A stretch of DNA of 64,000 nucleotides from DATBLE01 sp963791425 (GTDB lineage Bacteria > Actinomycetota > Thermoleophilia > Gaiellales > Gaiellaceae). The notes below the pieces were generated by a model, which saw only the letters and a program-made list of their open reading frames with translations, was not told the origin of the DNA and searched no databases. Location of the stretch: contig CAWBSE010000008.1 of the NCBI GenBank assembly GCA_963791425.1, positions 1 to 64,000 on the forward strand, read 5' to 3'. Positions 8,866 through 16,921 of the stretch are shown here, one piece after another. Both the position numbers and the translations under genes were made by a program. Each line of letters opens with the position of its first letter. Position 1 is the stretch's first letter.

Positions 8866-8935
8866 CCACTCTCTGCTCAAGACCGCTGGAATCCGCCTGA
8901 GACTGGCGCGCACTGGCGCACAACTGGCGCACACC
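8866..8935 (-). repeat. Copy B of the dispersed ~65-bp repeat, facing tRNA-Ser(UGA)
   Basis: Read on the minus strand it begins GGTGTGCGCCAGTTGTGCGC and ends GCGGTCTTGAGCAGAGAGTGG. Its first 32 bases are identical to copy C at 41641. One minus-strand frame encodes VCASCAPVRASLRRIPAVLS, closely matching the peptide of copy C. It points toward the 3' end of the tRNA, as an integrase gene beside its attachment site would, so it could be a decayed integrase 3' end. Confidence 0.55.
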
Positions 8936-8970
8936 ACCCCACGATGGCACGATGCGAAGCTCCTGAAAGC

Positions 8971-9007
8971 CGTGAGGGGGACAGACGTTTCGGTCTGCCC
9001 CCTCACG
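8971..9007 (+). terminator. Long hairpin inside the element remnant
   Basis: CGTGAGGGGG-A-CAGAC pairs with GTCTGCCCCCTCACG around a short GTTTCG loop: 15 base pairs with one bulged A. No clear U-tract follows, so termination is possible rather than shown. Confidence 0.45.
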
Positions 9008-9186
9008 AAAGAAGGCCGCCCAGTTCCCTTGCGGAAACGTTCCGCACCGCCCGCAACCGTTACTCCGGTGCTCATCTACCCGGACGTGCGAGCGGCGGGA
9101 CTTCGGCGGTCGGTTTCCATCGGTCGTCCTGGCCGTCTACCACGAGGCCTTCCGGGAGGACTCGGCTGACAGCTCGAAGAAGGACA

Positions 9187-9222
9187 ACGCCGCTCTCTCC
9201 TCAAGAGAATGAGAGCGGCGGC
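9187..9222 (+). terminator. Hairpin GCCGCTCTC ... GAGAGCGGC
   Basis: A nine-base inverted repeat flanks TCCTCAAGAGAAT inside the element remnant. There is no adjoining gene, so its role is unknown. Confidence 0.35.
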
Positions 9223-9610
9223 GATGATGTCCCAAGTTCAACGGCTGCAGGACATTCATCGTCGCCGCACGAGCGTTGCTGAAGGGGTGTCGGCTCAGCT
9301 GGTTGTGACCGAGTCTTCCCCTGTGGGCGCTGACCGACCCCGCTCGACAGGAACGGCCGCGTCGAGATCGCGGGCCGAACAACTGTGCGACATTCGGGCA
9401 CCGTCTATACGGGCAATCGCGCCTCTTTCGTCACACACTGGCGCGCAGCCGCTCTGCACGGCTTGGTTGATGCGAATCAGCCTGGTCTTGAAAGCCGCTG
9501 GGTGCGCAAGTGTCCCCTGGGTTCGAATCCCAGTCCCGCCGATTGCCGCTCGCCGCGCGCTGCGCGCGTGGGCTCGCTCGCACAGGCGCCCGCCAGGTTA
9601 GGCTGCCGCC

Positions 9611-9898
9611 TTGCGCCGCCTGCCTCTTCTGGCCGCAATGTGTTTCGCCGCAGCCGCGTGTGGCGACGGGAGCGCGGACACGACCGGCAGCACCGGTGCA
9701 GTGAACCGAGACGCGCTGATCGGGCAACTCCTGAAGGCCGTGCGCGGAACCGTGGGTGCGGCCGGAACTCCGTGCGTCCGGACGTACCTCCGCGCCCGCA
9801 CCGACGACGAGCTGGATCGTTTACTGAATGACGCGGGCACCATCGACGAGGGAGACCGCGCGTTCACCGCCGCCGTCATCGCCTGCTCCGACGGCTGA
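9611..9898 (+). CDS. Small secreted lipoprotein of unknown function
   Basis: 95 aa from a TTG start shortly after the tRNA-duplication repeat. The N-terminus LLAAMCFAAAAC is a lipoprotein signal with the lipobox cysteine near residue 17. The mature part is about 78 residues, mostly helical, with two cysteines (TPCVRTY and VIACSDG) that could form a disulfide. It precedes the DUF6855-type gene by 33 nt, so they may be cotranscribed. No family recognised. Confidence 0.65.
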   Translation: MRRLPLLAAMCFAAAACGDGSADTTGSTGAVNRDALIGQLLKAVRGTVGAAGTPCVRTYLRARTDDELDRLLNDAGTIDEGDRAFTAAVIACSDG

Positions 9899-9931
9899 GT
9901 CGCCGGCACTTCCGACAAGAGGAGACCGAAC

Positions 9932-10336
9932 ATGACCGGCACCGGCACACCCAACGATCCTTGGCAGCTGACCACCCCGCCCGGCAAGGCCGCGTACCGG
10001 ATGTGGAAGGACGAGCAGGCTGACCCGCCCGCACTCGTCTGCCAGGTCGGCAGCACGCGGCTGAGCTACCACCTGCGCGCGATCGACGACCTGCACGCGA
10101 TGCTGAAGGCACACGGCGGCTGGATGCCGCTCGGCGGCTCCGACGAGCAGAAGCCGGCCGCGGAGGGAACCGTCGAGGCCTGGGGCCGCTCGCCGGACAA
10201 CCCGGTGGGCGGCTGGTACGGGCTGAAAAAGGGGCTGCGCGGACGGTTCGGCGTCTACCTGCCGCCGCTCCTGGAAGCGCTCGGACTCGCGGAGCTCACC
10301 CACGAGGTGCGCAACAACGAGATGCGGGCGCTCTAG
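9932..10336 (+). CDS. DUF6855-type conserved hypothetical protein
   Basis: 134 aa, ATG start preceded by AAGAGGAG. The sequence is typical of a widespread actinobacterial family: DPWQLTTPPG at the start, ADPPALVCQVGSTRLSYHLRAI, then TVEAWGRSPDNPVGGWYGLK and a closing NNEMRAL. I assign the DUF number from memory. Small and soluble, with no catalytic motif known. Function unknown. Confidence 0.8.
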   Translation: MTGTGTPNDPWQLTTPPGKAAYRMWKDEQADPPALVCQVGSTRLSYHLRAIDDLHAMLKAHGGWMPLGGSDEQKPAAEGTVEAWGRSPDNPVGGWYGLKKGLRGRFGVYLPPLLEALGLAELTHEVRNNEMRAL

Positions 10337-10593
10337 GCCGGCGCCTGTTCGGGCAGGGAGCCGAGCGTCAACACGTCCAGCAGCGTCTGGATCTCCTGGT
10401 TCCGCTGCGCCTCATGCCGCATGGCCGTGACCCGTTGGTCGTGTACCGATTTCGCCGCCCGACGCGTTCACACTCGACGTAGCCGGCCAGGAGAGTGTCG
10501 CTCGCCGTGTCCTGGAGCTGACGTGCGCCGATCGCGCTCTGAGCCTGGCCGAGACACTCGACCGGGCGCTGGTCGTCGCGCCGTCCTGAGCGC
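10337..10593. other. Intergenic region with short coding-like scraps
   Basis: A minus-strand frame ending at 10333 reads RHEAQRNQEIQTLLDVLTL (29 aa from an ATG at 10422, coiled-coil-like). A plus-strand frame ending at 10590 reads FTLDVAGQESVARRVLELT without a start codon. Both look like remains rather than functional genes. Confidence 0.3.
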
Positions 10594-11115
10594 TCAGCTC
10601 TTCGGCTTGCGCTGCTCGAGCTCGAGCATCACGCGGCGGAGGAGCCCCTCGAGCTGCTTCTTCTCGCGCTGCGTCAGCGCGGCCGTGAGAAGCGCCTCCT
10701 TCTCGGCCTGGACGACCATCGCCTCGTGGTGGATCTCCTGCCCCTTCGCCGTCAGCTGGACGAGGACGCCGCGGCGGTCGTCCGGGTCGCGTAGGCGCTC
10801 GACGAAGCCCGCCTTCTCGAGCTGGTCGAGGCGGTTCGTCATTGCGCCGGTCGAGAGGTCGGACATGCGCGCGAGCTCACCGGCGGAACGCCGGTACGGC
10901 TTGCCGGCCCAGCGCAGAGTGCTGAGGGTCTTCCAGTCGCCGCTGGTCAGGCCGTACGGCTCGAGCGTCTCGTCGAGCATCTTGCGGAGCCGCCAGGTGA
11001 TTCCGTTGACGCGGTCGATGATCCCCTCGACGACGAGGTCGATCGACTCCGGCAGCTCACCGCGGATCTCGCCGAGGAAGCGGTCGACGTGATCGCGCTC
11101 GTCGGGCTTGGCCAT
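10594..11115 (-). CDS. MarR-family transcriptional regulator
   Basis: 173 aa, ATG start. Winged-helix core: LTSGDWKTLSTLRWAG, RSAGELARMSDLSTGAMTNR (recognition helix), then the wing with LRDPDDRRGVLVQLTAKG. An N-terminal extension of about 35 residues and a C-terminal dimerisation helix fit MarR dimers. It is divergent from the cupin/TPR gene, with a palindrome over that gene's predicted -35 box. The arrangement suggests it represses its neighbour and itself in response to a small ligand, which cannot be identified here. Confidence 0.92.
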   Translation of the reverse strand: MAKPDERDHVDRFLGEIRGELPESIDLVVEGIIDRVNGITWRLRKMLDETLEPYGLTSGDWKTLSTLRWAGKPYRRSAGELARMSDLSTGAMTNRLDQLEKAGFVERLRDPDDRRGVLVQLTAKGQEIHHEAMVVQAEKEALLTAALTQREKKQLEGLLRRVMLELEQRKPKS

Positions 11116-11140
11116 ATCAGGAAGCTTCCATCAAAAGTGT

Positions 11141-11170
11141 CTTGACGTCAAGCTATCCCGGTGTTATCTT
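11141..11170 (+). promoter_or_regulatory. Promoter with a palindromic operator over the -35 box
   Basis: TTGACG at 11142-11147, a 17-bp spacer, then TATCTT at 11165-11170: a near-consensus sigma-70-type promoter reading toward the cupin gene. The -35 sits inside a perfect 12-bp palindrome, CTTGACGTCAAG (11141-11152), between the divergent MarR gene and its target. The palindrome is a good candidate MarR operator. Confidence 0.65.
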
Positions 11171-11225
11171 TCCGCCTCAAGTAGTTCGAGATCAAGATAC
11201 ATCAGATCGAGAGGAGGCGAGCGAG

Positions 11226-11368
11226 ACGTATCCCACCGACGCCCAGCTGCAACAACTCCTCGCCGCGGAGCACATCGAGCGGCTCGGGGTGGACGCCCGC
11301 CCCCGGACGCATCGACGAGGCCTTCGACGGCGCATCGGCATCGCACTCGACTCTCTAGGAGGCATCAC
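11226..11368 (+). pseudogene. Leader reading frame with a strong RBS but an ACG start
   Basis: GAGGAGG at 11211-11217 stands eight bases before ACG at 11226, from which a coding-like frame runs TYPTDAQLQQLLAAEHIERL. The frame has no stop before the cupin start and runs on inside it to 11531. If ACG were ATG this would be a well-placed small gene. It could be a decayed gene or an inefficiently translated leader. Confidence 0.35.
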
Positions 11369-12073
11369 ATGGCAACGACAACGACTTCGTACGCCACCGT
11401 CTCGCTCGGTGAAGCCGGAGCAGCAGCGGCCGAGCGTGGCTTCGGCCTCGACACCACGCCCGATCCGGACAACGGCCGCCGCGGGCGCGTGTACGTACGC
11501 CGCGACTTCGACATCGGCTCGTTCGGGGTGAACGCCTTCTACCAGGGCACGAGCGGCGCGAACGTGGTCGGCGAGCACGACGAGCTCGGGCCGGGCGCGA
11601 GCGGTCACGAGGAGCTCTACGTCGTCGTCTCGGGCGGCTGCACGTTCACCGTCGACGGCGACGACGTGGACGCGCCGCAGGGCACCGCGGTGTTCGTCCG
11701 CGACCCTGCATCGAAGCGCAGCGCACGGGCGACCCAGGACGGAACGGTCGTCCTGGCGATCGGCGGCACCCCCGGAGAGCCGTTCACGGTCGGCCCGGGC
11801 GAGTCCATCGGCGGCTTCTACCGGAGCTACCGGGAGAAGGACTACGAGACGGCTCTCACCGCCTGCCGCGAGGGGCTCGAGACGCATCCCGGCAACGCGA
11901 TGATCCTCTACAACGTCGCGTGCCTCGAGGCCCTCCTCGGGCATCCGGAGGAGGCGTTCGCGCCGCTCGCCGAGTCGCTCGCCGCGTGGCCGGCGTACAG
12001 GGAGCTTGCCGCGGAGGACGACGACCTCGCACCGCTCCGCGACGACCCCAGGTTCAAGGCGCTCCTCGCCTGA
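11369..12073 (+). CDS. Cupin-domain protein with C-terminal TPR-like helices
   Basis: 234 aa from ATG 11369, preceded by AGGAGG. Residues about 45-135 form a single cupin barrel (GEHDELGPGASGHEELYVVVSGGCTFTVDGD; metal-type His/Glu ligands). Residues about 145-230 read as a TPR pair (YRSYREKDYETALTACREGL and LYNVACLEALLGHPEEAFAP). Cupin-TPR fusions of this size occur as uncharacterised actinobacterial proteins. Predicted control by the divergent MarR protein suggests a stress or small-molecule role. Ligand and activity unknown. Confidence 0.82.
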   Translation: MATTTTSYATVSLGEAGAAAAERGFGLDTTPDPDNGRRGRVYVRRDFDIGSFGVNAFYQGTSGANVVGEHDELGPGASGHEELYVVVSGGCTFTVDGDDVDAPQGTAVFVRDPASKRSARATQDGTVVLAIGGTPGEPFTVGPGESIGGFYRSYREKDYETALTACREGLETHPGNAMILYNVACLEALLGHPEEAFAPLAESLAAWPAYRELAAEDDDLAPLRDDPRFKALLA

Positions 12074-12090
12074 AGAGGCCGTTACGAGCA

Positions 12091-12126
12091 ACCCGGCTCG
12101 GGCTACGCGAGTGGCCCGAGCCGGGT
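12091..12126. terminator. Bidirectional terminator between convergent genes
   Basis: ACCCGGCTCGGGC pairs with GCCCGAGCCGGGT: a 13-bp stem with a 10-nt loop. It lies between the ends of the cupin and thioesterase genes and overlaps the last codons of the latter. Confidence 0.7.
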
Positions 12127-12834
12127 GACGGCCCTGACCTCGGCGCCGGCGGCGAACGCGACGGCGCTGCGCCCCTCGTCCTCGAACGCGACCAGGTCGA
12201 TCGGCTCGCCGTAGTCGATCGGCTGCCGGTAGTCGAGCTCGGCGCGCAGCGGCGCACGCGGGTCGAGCCCCAGCGCCGGCAGCAGCTCCTCGACCGCCTG
12301 CCAGTACACGGCGTTGTTCACGTGCCCGTGGAGGTCGACGTCCGTGGCGCGCAGCGACCAGCGCACGCCCGCGCTGCCCGGCGGCGGGTCCGGCAGCTCG
12401 AGCTTCGTCGACACCCGACGCCCTGCGGTCGCCGCGGCGTAGATGCCGAAGTCCTCGATGCGCGCAGGCGTCGCCGCCGCGTCGAGATGGATCCAGACGC
12501 TGTCCACCTGGACATCCCCGCCCGCGTCGCCCGTGACCGACCACCGGCGGCCGGCCGCGAGCGCGGCCACACCGCTGCACCACGTCGTCAGCTCGATCTC
12601 GCGATCGTCGAGAAACGGGGCAAGCACGTCGACCTGGATCCGGCGCACGAACCACAGGTGCTCCGGCATCCCCCACCCCGTCTCCTGCACGTCGTCGATC
12701 GCGATGTCCTGCAGGAATCGTGCGACCGCATCGAGCCGCACCCGGCCGTGCGCGTCCATGTCGGAGAGGCGGACGCGACGGCTCGCGGAGAACGCTCGGC
12801 CTCGGATGGGGACAGGGATGCGGGTGTCCGGCAC
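12103..12834 (-). CDS. Acyl-ACP thioesterase family protein (double hotdog)
   Basis: 243 aa from GTG 12834; a longer in-frame opening exists but would overlap the UspA gene. Two hotdog halves are visible. The first has RRVRLSDMDAHGRVRLDAVARFLQD and an HLWFVRRIQVDV strand. The second has ATDVDLHGHVNNAVYWQAVEE, where NNxxY/W is typical of the FatA/FatB catalytic half. It probably hydrolyses acyl-ACP or acyl-CoA in the cytoplasm. It may be co-transcribed with the upstream UspA gene (23-nt gap). Confidence 0.85.
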   Translation of the reverse strand: MPDTRIPVPIRGRAFSASRRVRLSDMDAHGRVRLDAVARFLQDIAIDDVQETGWGMPEHLWFVRRIQVDVLAPFLDDREIELTTWCSGVAALAAGRRWSVTGDAGGDVQVDSVWIHLDAAATPARIEDFGIYAAATAGRRVSTKLELPDPPPGSAGVRWSLRATDVDLHGHVNNAVYWQAVEELLPALGLDPRAPLRAELDYRQPIDYGEPIDLVAFEDEGRSAVAFAAGAEVRAVTRLGPLA

Positions 12835-12857
12835 GGCCTGCCAGTTTGACCGACCTC

Positions 12858-13274
12858 CTAGTGACTCTGCCCGCGAACGATCACCACCGGGCACGGCGCG
12901 TGGTGCGCGCACTGCTGGCTGACTGACCCGAGCAGGAGGTCGGCGAAGCCCCCGTGCCCGCGCGAGCCCACGATCAGGAGCTCCGCGCCCTGCGCCGCCG
13001 CGAGCAGCGCCGGGGCAGGGTCGTCCTCGACGGTCGCCCGCGTGATCTCGACGTCCCGCGCAGCGCCGACGACCTCGTCGACGATCGCGGCGAGCCACGC
13101 GTCACGATCCTCGGGGCTGCGGTCGACCTCGATCTCGTCCGTTCCGGGAATCGGCTCCCACTCGGTGAAGGCATGGACGACGTGCAGCCGCGTGCGCCAC
13201 CGCCTCGCCTCGTCGAGCGCGAACCGAAGCGTCTCCTTCGAGACATCCGAGCCGTCGACACCGACGACGATCAT
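12858..13274 (-). CDS. Universal stress protein (UspA family)
   Basis: 138 aa starting at ATG 13274 (MIVVGVDGS); the frame is open further upstream, but this start matches the family. An Asp follows beta-1 (VGVDGSDVS) and the ATP-binding signature GSRGHGGFADLLLGSVS is complete, so it should be an ATP-binding type. Small cytoplasmic alpha/beta dimer. The ligand-sensing role is inferred from the family. Confidence 0.93.
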   Translation of the reverse strand: MIVVGVDGSDVSKETLRFALDEARRWRTRLHVVHAFTEWEPIPGTDEIEVDRSPEDRDAWLAAIVDEVVGAARDVEITRATVEDDPAPALLAAAQGAELLIVGSRGHGGFADLLLGSVSQQCAHHAPCPVVIVRGQSH

Positions 13275-13374
13275 GCCTCCACTCAAGCACGCCGCCGGCG
13301 AAGCGCCAGACAAGCCTTGGTAAAGGTTCGGAATGCCTCATGACGTTCATGGCCGCTTCATTCGGCGGTCATAG

Positions 13375-13632
13375 CATCGAGGTCGAGCGGACAACCAGAA
13401 GGTCGTCCACGCCCATGCCGGCCGGATCAAGATCGTGTTCACCAACGCCTCCGCGCTCAGGCACAACGTCAACGTCGAGCACGGCGAGACCGAGCTCGGG
13501 AAGACGAAGACGGTCACCCATGGGACGACATCCATCTGGGTGACGCTCAAGCCGGGGAAATACAACTTCTACTGCTCGGTGCCGGGCCACGAGGACGCCG
13601 GAATGCACGGCACGCTCGTCGTCAGCAAGTAG
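13375..13632 (+). pseudogene. N-terminally truncated cupredoxin (plastocyanin-like)
   Basis: The C-terminal copper-binding half is intact: LRHNVNV (His ligand) and YCSVPGHEDAGM (Cys, His, Met ligands), ending TLVVSK. The frame is closed upstream by TAG at 13372-13374. The only possible start, GTG 13435, leaves 65 aa without a signal peptide or the first strand. Family members are normally secreted and longer. Most likely a gene that has lost its 5' end; a cytoplasmic mini-protein is possible but unlikely. Confidence 0.65.
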
Positions 13633-13721
13633 TTCCCGCCCCGCTCACACGAATCACGGCGTGCCGATGCGCCGCTCCGGCCTGCCCGAGGCGGCGCATA
13701 TGGTTGCTACAAAGGCTGGAT

Positions 13722-15331
13722 ATGTTCGTCGAGGCACGGTCGAAACGCAGGCGCCGCCGCTGGCCGTGGGTGCTCCTCGCCGTGGTCGTGCTGCTCGTGG
13801 CCACCGCCGGAACCACCATCTTCACGCTGCCGCACGGGTCGCTCCGGATCAACGCAGACGGCCTGCCCCAGGTGCACGCACCGCGCTTCTCGGGGCGCCT
13901 CGTCAGCATCTCGGTTCGAAGCTCCGACGGCACGCCGATTCCGGTCGACGTGAGCTCCGACGGCACGCTCCGGCCGACGCGCCCGGTCGTGCCCGGGACG
14001 CATCTGGTTGCGCGGGCCGTGTTCCGACGGTCGGCGCTGGTCGGCTGGCTGGCCGGGCACACCGAGACCGTCAGCCTGAGCGTCGACGCGCCGAGCGCGC
14101 AGATCGGCGAGCGCTGGCTGCGGGTGAAGGCCGGGGCGCCGGTGCAGGTGAGCTTCGACCGTCCGGTGCTCGCGGTCGCCGTCAGGACCGGCGGGCGGAC
14201 GAAGACGATCCACCTGCCGACCCCGGCGCGGACGGTGAGCCTCGGCAGGTTCGGCGACGCGGGCACGGTCGGCGTCAGCGCCGTGCCGCTCGGCTGGGAG
14301 CGGCTGCCGCCGACGACGAGCGTCACCTGGTTCCCGCCGGGCACGTCGCCGATGCTGCTCGCGTCACCGAAGCGAGGTGCGGAGCTCGGCCCGGTGACCC
14401 CACTCCAACTGCGGTTCTCCGACCCGGTCGACCGGCTGTTGCACGGCCGGATGCCGACGCTCGATCCGTCCGTCCCCGGCACGTGGCGCAGCACCGACAC
14501 GCACACGCTCGAGTTCACGCCGCGCGGGTACGGGTTCGGGCTCGACGGGCGCGTGAAGCTGACGCTCCCCACCCCGGTCACGCCGGTCGGCGCGCCGAAG
14601 CCGGCGCGCACGATCGCGTGGACGACGCCGACGGCGTCCCCGCTCCGGCTGGAGCAGATGCTCGCGCTCCTGCGCTACCTGCCGCTCCGCTGGACGGCGA
14701 CCCGGGCCGACGCGGCCAGGACGGCGACCGCGCCAGGTCGACGCCGCGGTCGATCCGCCGGCGGGCCGCTTCACCTGGCGCTACCCGAACACGCCCGGGG
14801 AGCTCACGAAGCTCTGGTACCCCGGCCGGTACAACATCCTCGACCGCGGCGCGGTGATGGCGTTCCAGAAGGAGCACGACCTCACCGTCGACGGCTTCGC
14901 CGGCCACGACGTCTGGAAGGCGCTGATCGCCGACGTGGTCGCCGGCAGGCCGCGCGGCGGCGGGTACAGCTACGTCTACGTGCACTCGTCCGTGCCGACA
15001 GTCGCTGAACCTCTGGCACGACGGCCGCATCATCCTGACGTCTCCCGGCAACACCGGCGTGCCCGCGGCGCCCACGAAGCTCGGGACGTTCCCGGTCTTC
15101 GAGCACATCCCGGTCGGGACGATGAGCGGCACGAACCCGGACGGTTCGCACTACAACGACCCCGGCGTGCGCTGGATCAGCTACTTCAATCACGGCGAGG
15201 GGATCCACGCGTTCAACCGAGGGTCGTTCGGGACACCGCAGAGCCTCGGCTGCGTCGAGCTGCCGCTGGCCGCCGCGGCGAAGGTCTGGCCGTACACGCC
15301 GATCGGGACGCTGGTCACCGTCGAGCAATGA
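13722..15331 (+). pseudogene. L,D-transpeptidase (YkuD) with N-terminal anchor and peptidoglycan-binding domain, two frameshifts
   Basis: ATG 13722 opens with RSKRRRRRWPWVLLAVVVLL, a cytoplasmic basic stretch and single membrane anchor. About 300 residues of Ig-like domains follow, then a peptidoglycan-binding segment (LWYPGRYNILDRGAVMAFQ, LTVDGFAGHDVWKAL). Last is the YkuD catalytic domain with HGEGIHAFN and SLGCVEL (catalytic His and Cys). The reading frame changes at about 14733 and 14997, each corrected by removing one base. The full protein would be about 535 aa and would make 3-3 cross-links in the wall. Every domain is otherwise well preserved, so sequence error or very recent inactivation is likely. 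Confidence 0.8.
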
Positions 15332-15361
15332 GGCCGGGCCTGACGCGCTCCCGGCGTCAGA

Positions 15362-16921
15362 ATGGGTTGCGTGGAGTTTCGGATCCTCGGACCGCTCGAC
15401 GTCCGTGACGGAGACGCCTCTGTGCCGCTGCCCGGAGCCGGCCTCCGCGCGCTCCTGATTCTGCTCCTCCTCCACGCCAACGAGGTCGTGTCGGCCGATC
15501 AGCTGCTCGACGACCTCTGGGCGGAAGGGCCGCCGCCGTCGGGGACCGCGGCACTCCAGGTTCGGGTGTCCCACCTCCGCAAGACGCTCGGTCCGGCGGG
15601 GAAGGCCGTCGTGACACGTCCCCCCGGGTACGCGATCGACGTCGGGCGGGGTGAGCTCGACGTGCACCGGTTCGAGGACCTCGTCGCCCAGGCGGACACA
15701 GTCGAGCCGGAGCAGGCTGCGTCACTCCTCCGCGACGCACTTGCTCTCTGGCGGGGCGCACCTCTGGCCGACGTCGCCTACGAGGGATTTGCCCAGCCGG
15801 CGATCGCCCGGCTGGAAGAGCTGCGGCTGGCCGCGCTCGAGCGCCGGATCGAGGCCGACCTGGCACTCGGTCGCCACGCCGAGCTCGTCGGCGAGCTCGA
15901 GGGCCTTGTCGCAGCGCATCCACTGCGCGAGCGGATGCGGGCCCAGCACATGCTCGCGCTGTACCGGTCGGGTCGGCAAGCGGATGCGCTGGGCTCCTTC
16001 CAGGATGCGCGCTCGACACTGGTCGACGAGCTCGGGATCGAGCCCGGCCCGGTACTCCGTCAGCTCGAGCTTGCGATCCTGCGACAGGATCCGGCGCTCG
16101 ACCTCGCCAGCACGGAGACGCCGGAGCGCTCGCTGCTCGTCGTGGCGCTCGGCAAGGACGGGCTCGACGACCTCCTCGTCCTCGCGGAGCCGCTTGCCCG
16201 CCGGCCATCGCGAGAGCTGATCCTGGCGTGTCTTGTTGCGGGCGGTGACGCGCTCGGCGCTACGAACGACCACCTGCGTGTCCGGCAGGAGGAGCTCGCC
16301 GCACGCGACGCGGTCGTACGCACCGCCTGCTTCACGTCGTCGGACGCCGCGGAGGATGCGGTCCGGCTGGCGACCGAGCAGGACGTCGACCTGCTCCTGT
16401 TGCAGGCCGAGGACTCGTTGTTGGACGACCCGGTCACGCGCGCAGTGCTCGCCGCTGCCCCGTGCGACGTCGGTGTCCTGGTCGGGCGGAAAGGAGGGCC
16501 GGGACCGGTGCTCGTGCCGTTCGGGGGAGGCGAGCACGACTGGACGGCGGTCGAGATCGGCGCCTGGATCGCCGGAGCGCTCGAGGTTCCGCTCCGGCTG
16601 GCGGGCCCGAAGGAGGCCGACCGCGACGCCAGCCGCCTGCTCGCGAACGCGTCGCTGGCAACCCAGCGGGCATTCGGAGTCACCGCCGAGCCGCTAGTCG
16701 TGCAGCCCGGCGCCGAGGGCCTCGTCGCCGCCGCCGAGGACGCCGGCCTCGTCGTCGTCGGATTGACCGACCGCTGGCAACGGGGCGGGCTCGGAGAGGT
16801 CAGGAGCGCTCTGGCTGCAACCGCCCGCCCGCCCGTGCTGCTCACGCGCCGGGGGATGAGGCCCGGCGGCCTGGCGCCGGCCGAGAGCCTCACCCGCTTC
16901 ACCTGGTCGATCAGAGTCTGA
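15362..16921 (+). CDS. SARP-type regulator: wHTH + BTAD + tandem UspA-like domains
   Basis: 519 aa, ATG 15362 (GTG 15371 also possible). Residues 1-95: OmpR-type winged helix (FRILGPLDVRDG, TAALQVRVSHLRKTLG, PPGYAID). Residues 96-245: bacterial transcriptional activation domain (LDVHRFEDLV, ALALWRGAPLADV, MLALYRSGRQADAL). Residues about 255-500 look like two UspA-like folds (LLVVALGKDGLDDL, VDLLLLQAED, VLVGRKGG, then VVVGLTDRW). SARP proteins activate promoters with 11-bp-spaced direct repeats, and such a site lies at 20547-20573. The convergent neighbours are a substrate-binding lipoprotein and a kinase, hinting at one signalling unit. Confidence 0.85.
   Translation: MGCVEFRILGPLDVRDGDASVPLPGAGLRALLILLLLHANEVVSADQLLDDLWAEGPPPSGTAALQVRVSHLRKTLGPAGKAVVTRPPGYAIDVGRGELDVHRFEDLVAQADTVEPEQAASLLRDALALWRGAPLADVAYEGFAQPAIARLEELRLAALERRIEADLALGRHAELVGELEGLVAAHPLRERMRAQHMLALYRSGRQADALGSFQDARSTLVDELGIEPGPVLRQLELAILRQDPALDLASTETPERSLLVVALGKDGLDDLLVLAEPLARRPSRELILACLVAGGDALGATNDHLRVRQEELAARDAVVRTACFTSSDAAEDAVRLATEQDVDLLLLQAEDSLLDDPVTRAVLAAAPCDVGVLVGRKGGPGPVLVPFGGGEHDWTAVEIGAWIAGALEVPLRLAGPKEADRDASRLLANASLATQRAFGVTAEPLVVQPGAEGLVAAAEDAGLVVVGLTDRWQRGGLGEVRSALAATARPPVLLTRRGMRPGGLAPAESLTRFTWSIRV

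Larger units (their letters stand above)
8761..9541. mobile_element. Remnant of a tRNA-Ser-integrated element bounded by 58-bp direct repeats
   Basis: The 58 bases from the anticodon arm to the 3' end of tRNA-Ser(UGA) at 8761-8818 recur identically at 9484-9541. This is the classic footprint of tyrosine-recombinase integration into a tRNA gene (attL/attR). Only 665 bp lie between the repeats, so most of the element is gone. Inside are a copy of the dispersed repeat next to the tRNA and two strong hairpins, but no intact gene. Confidence 0.75.
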
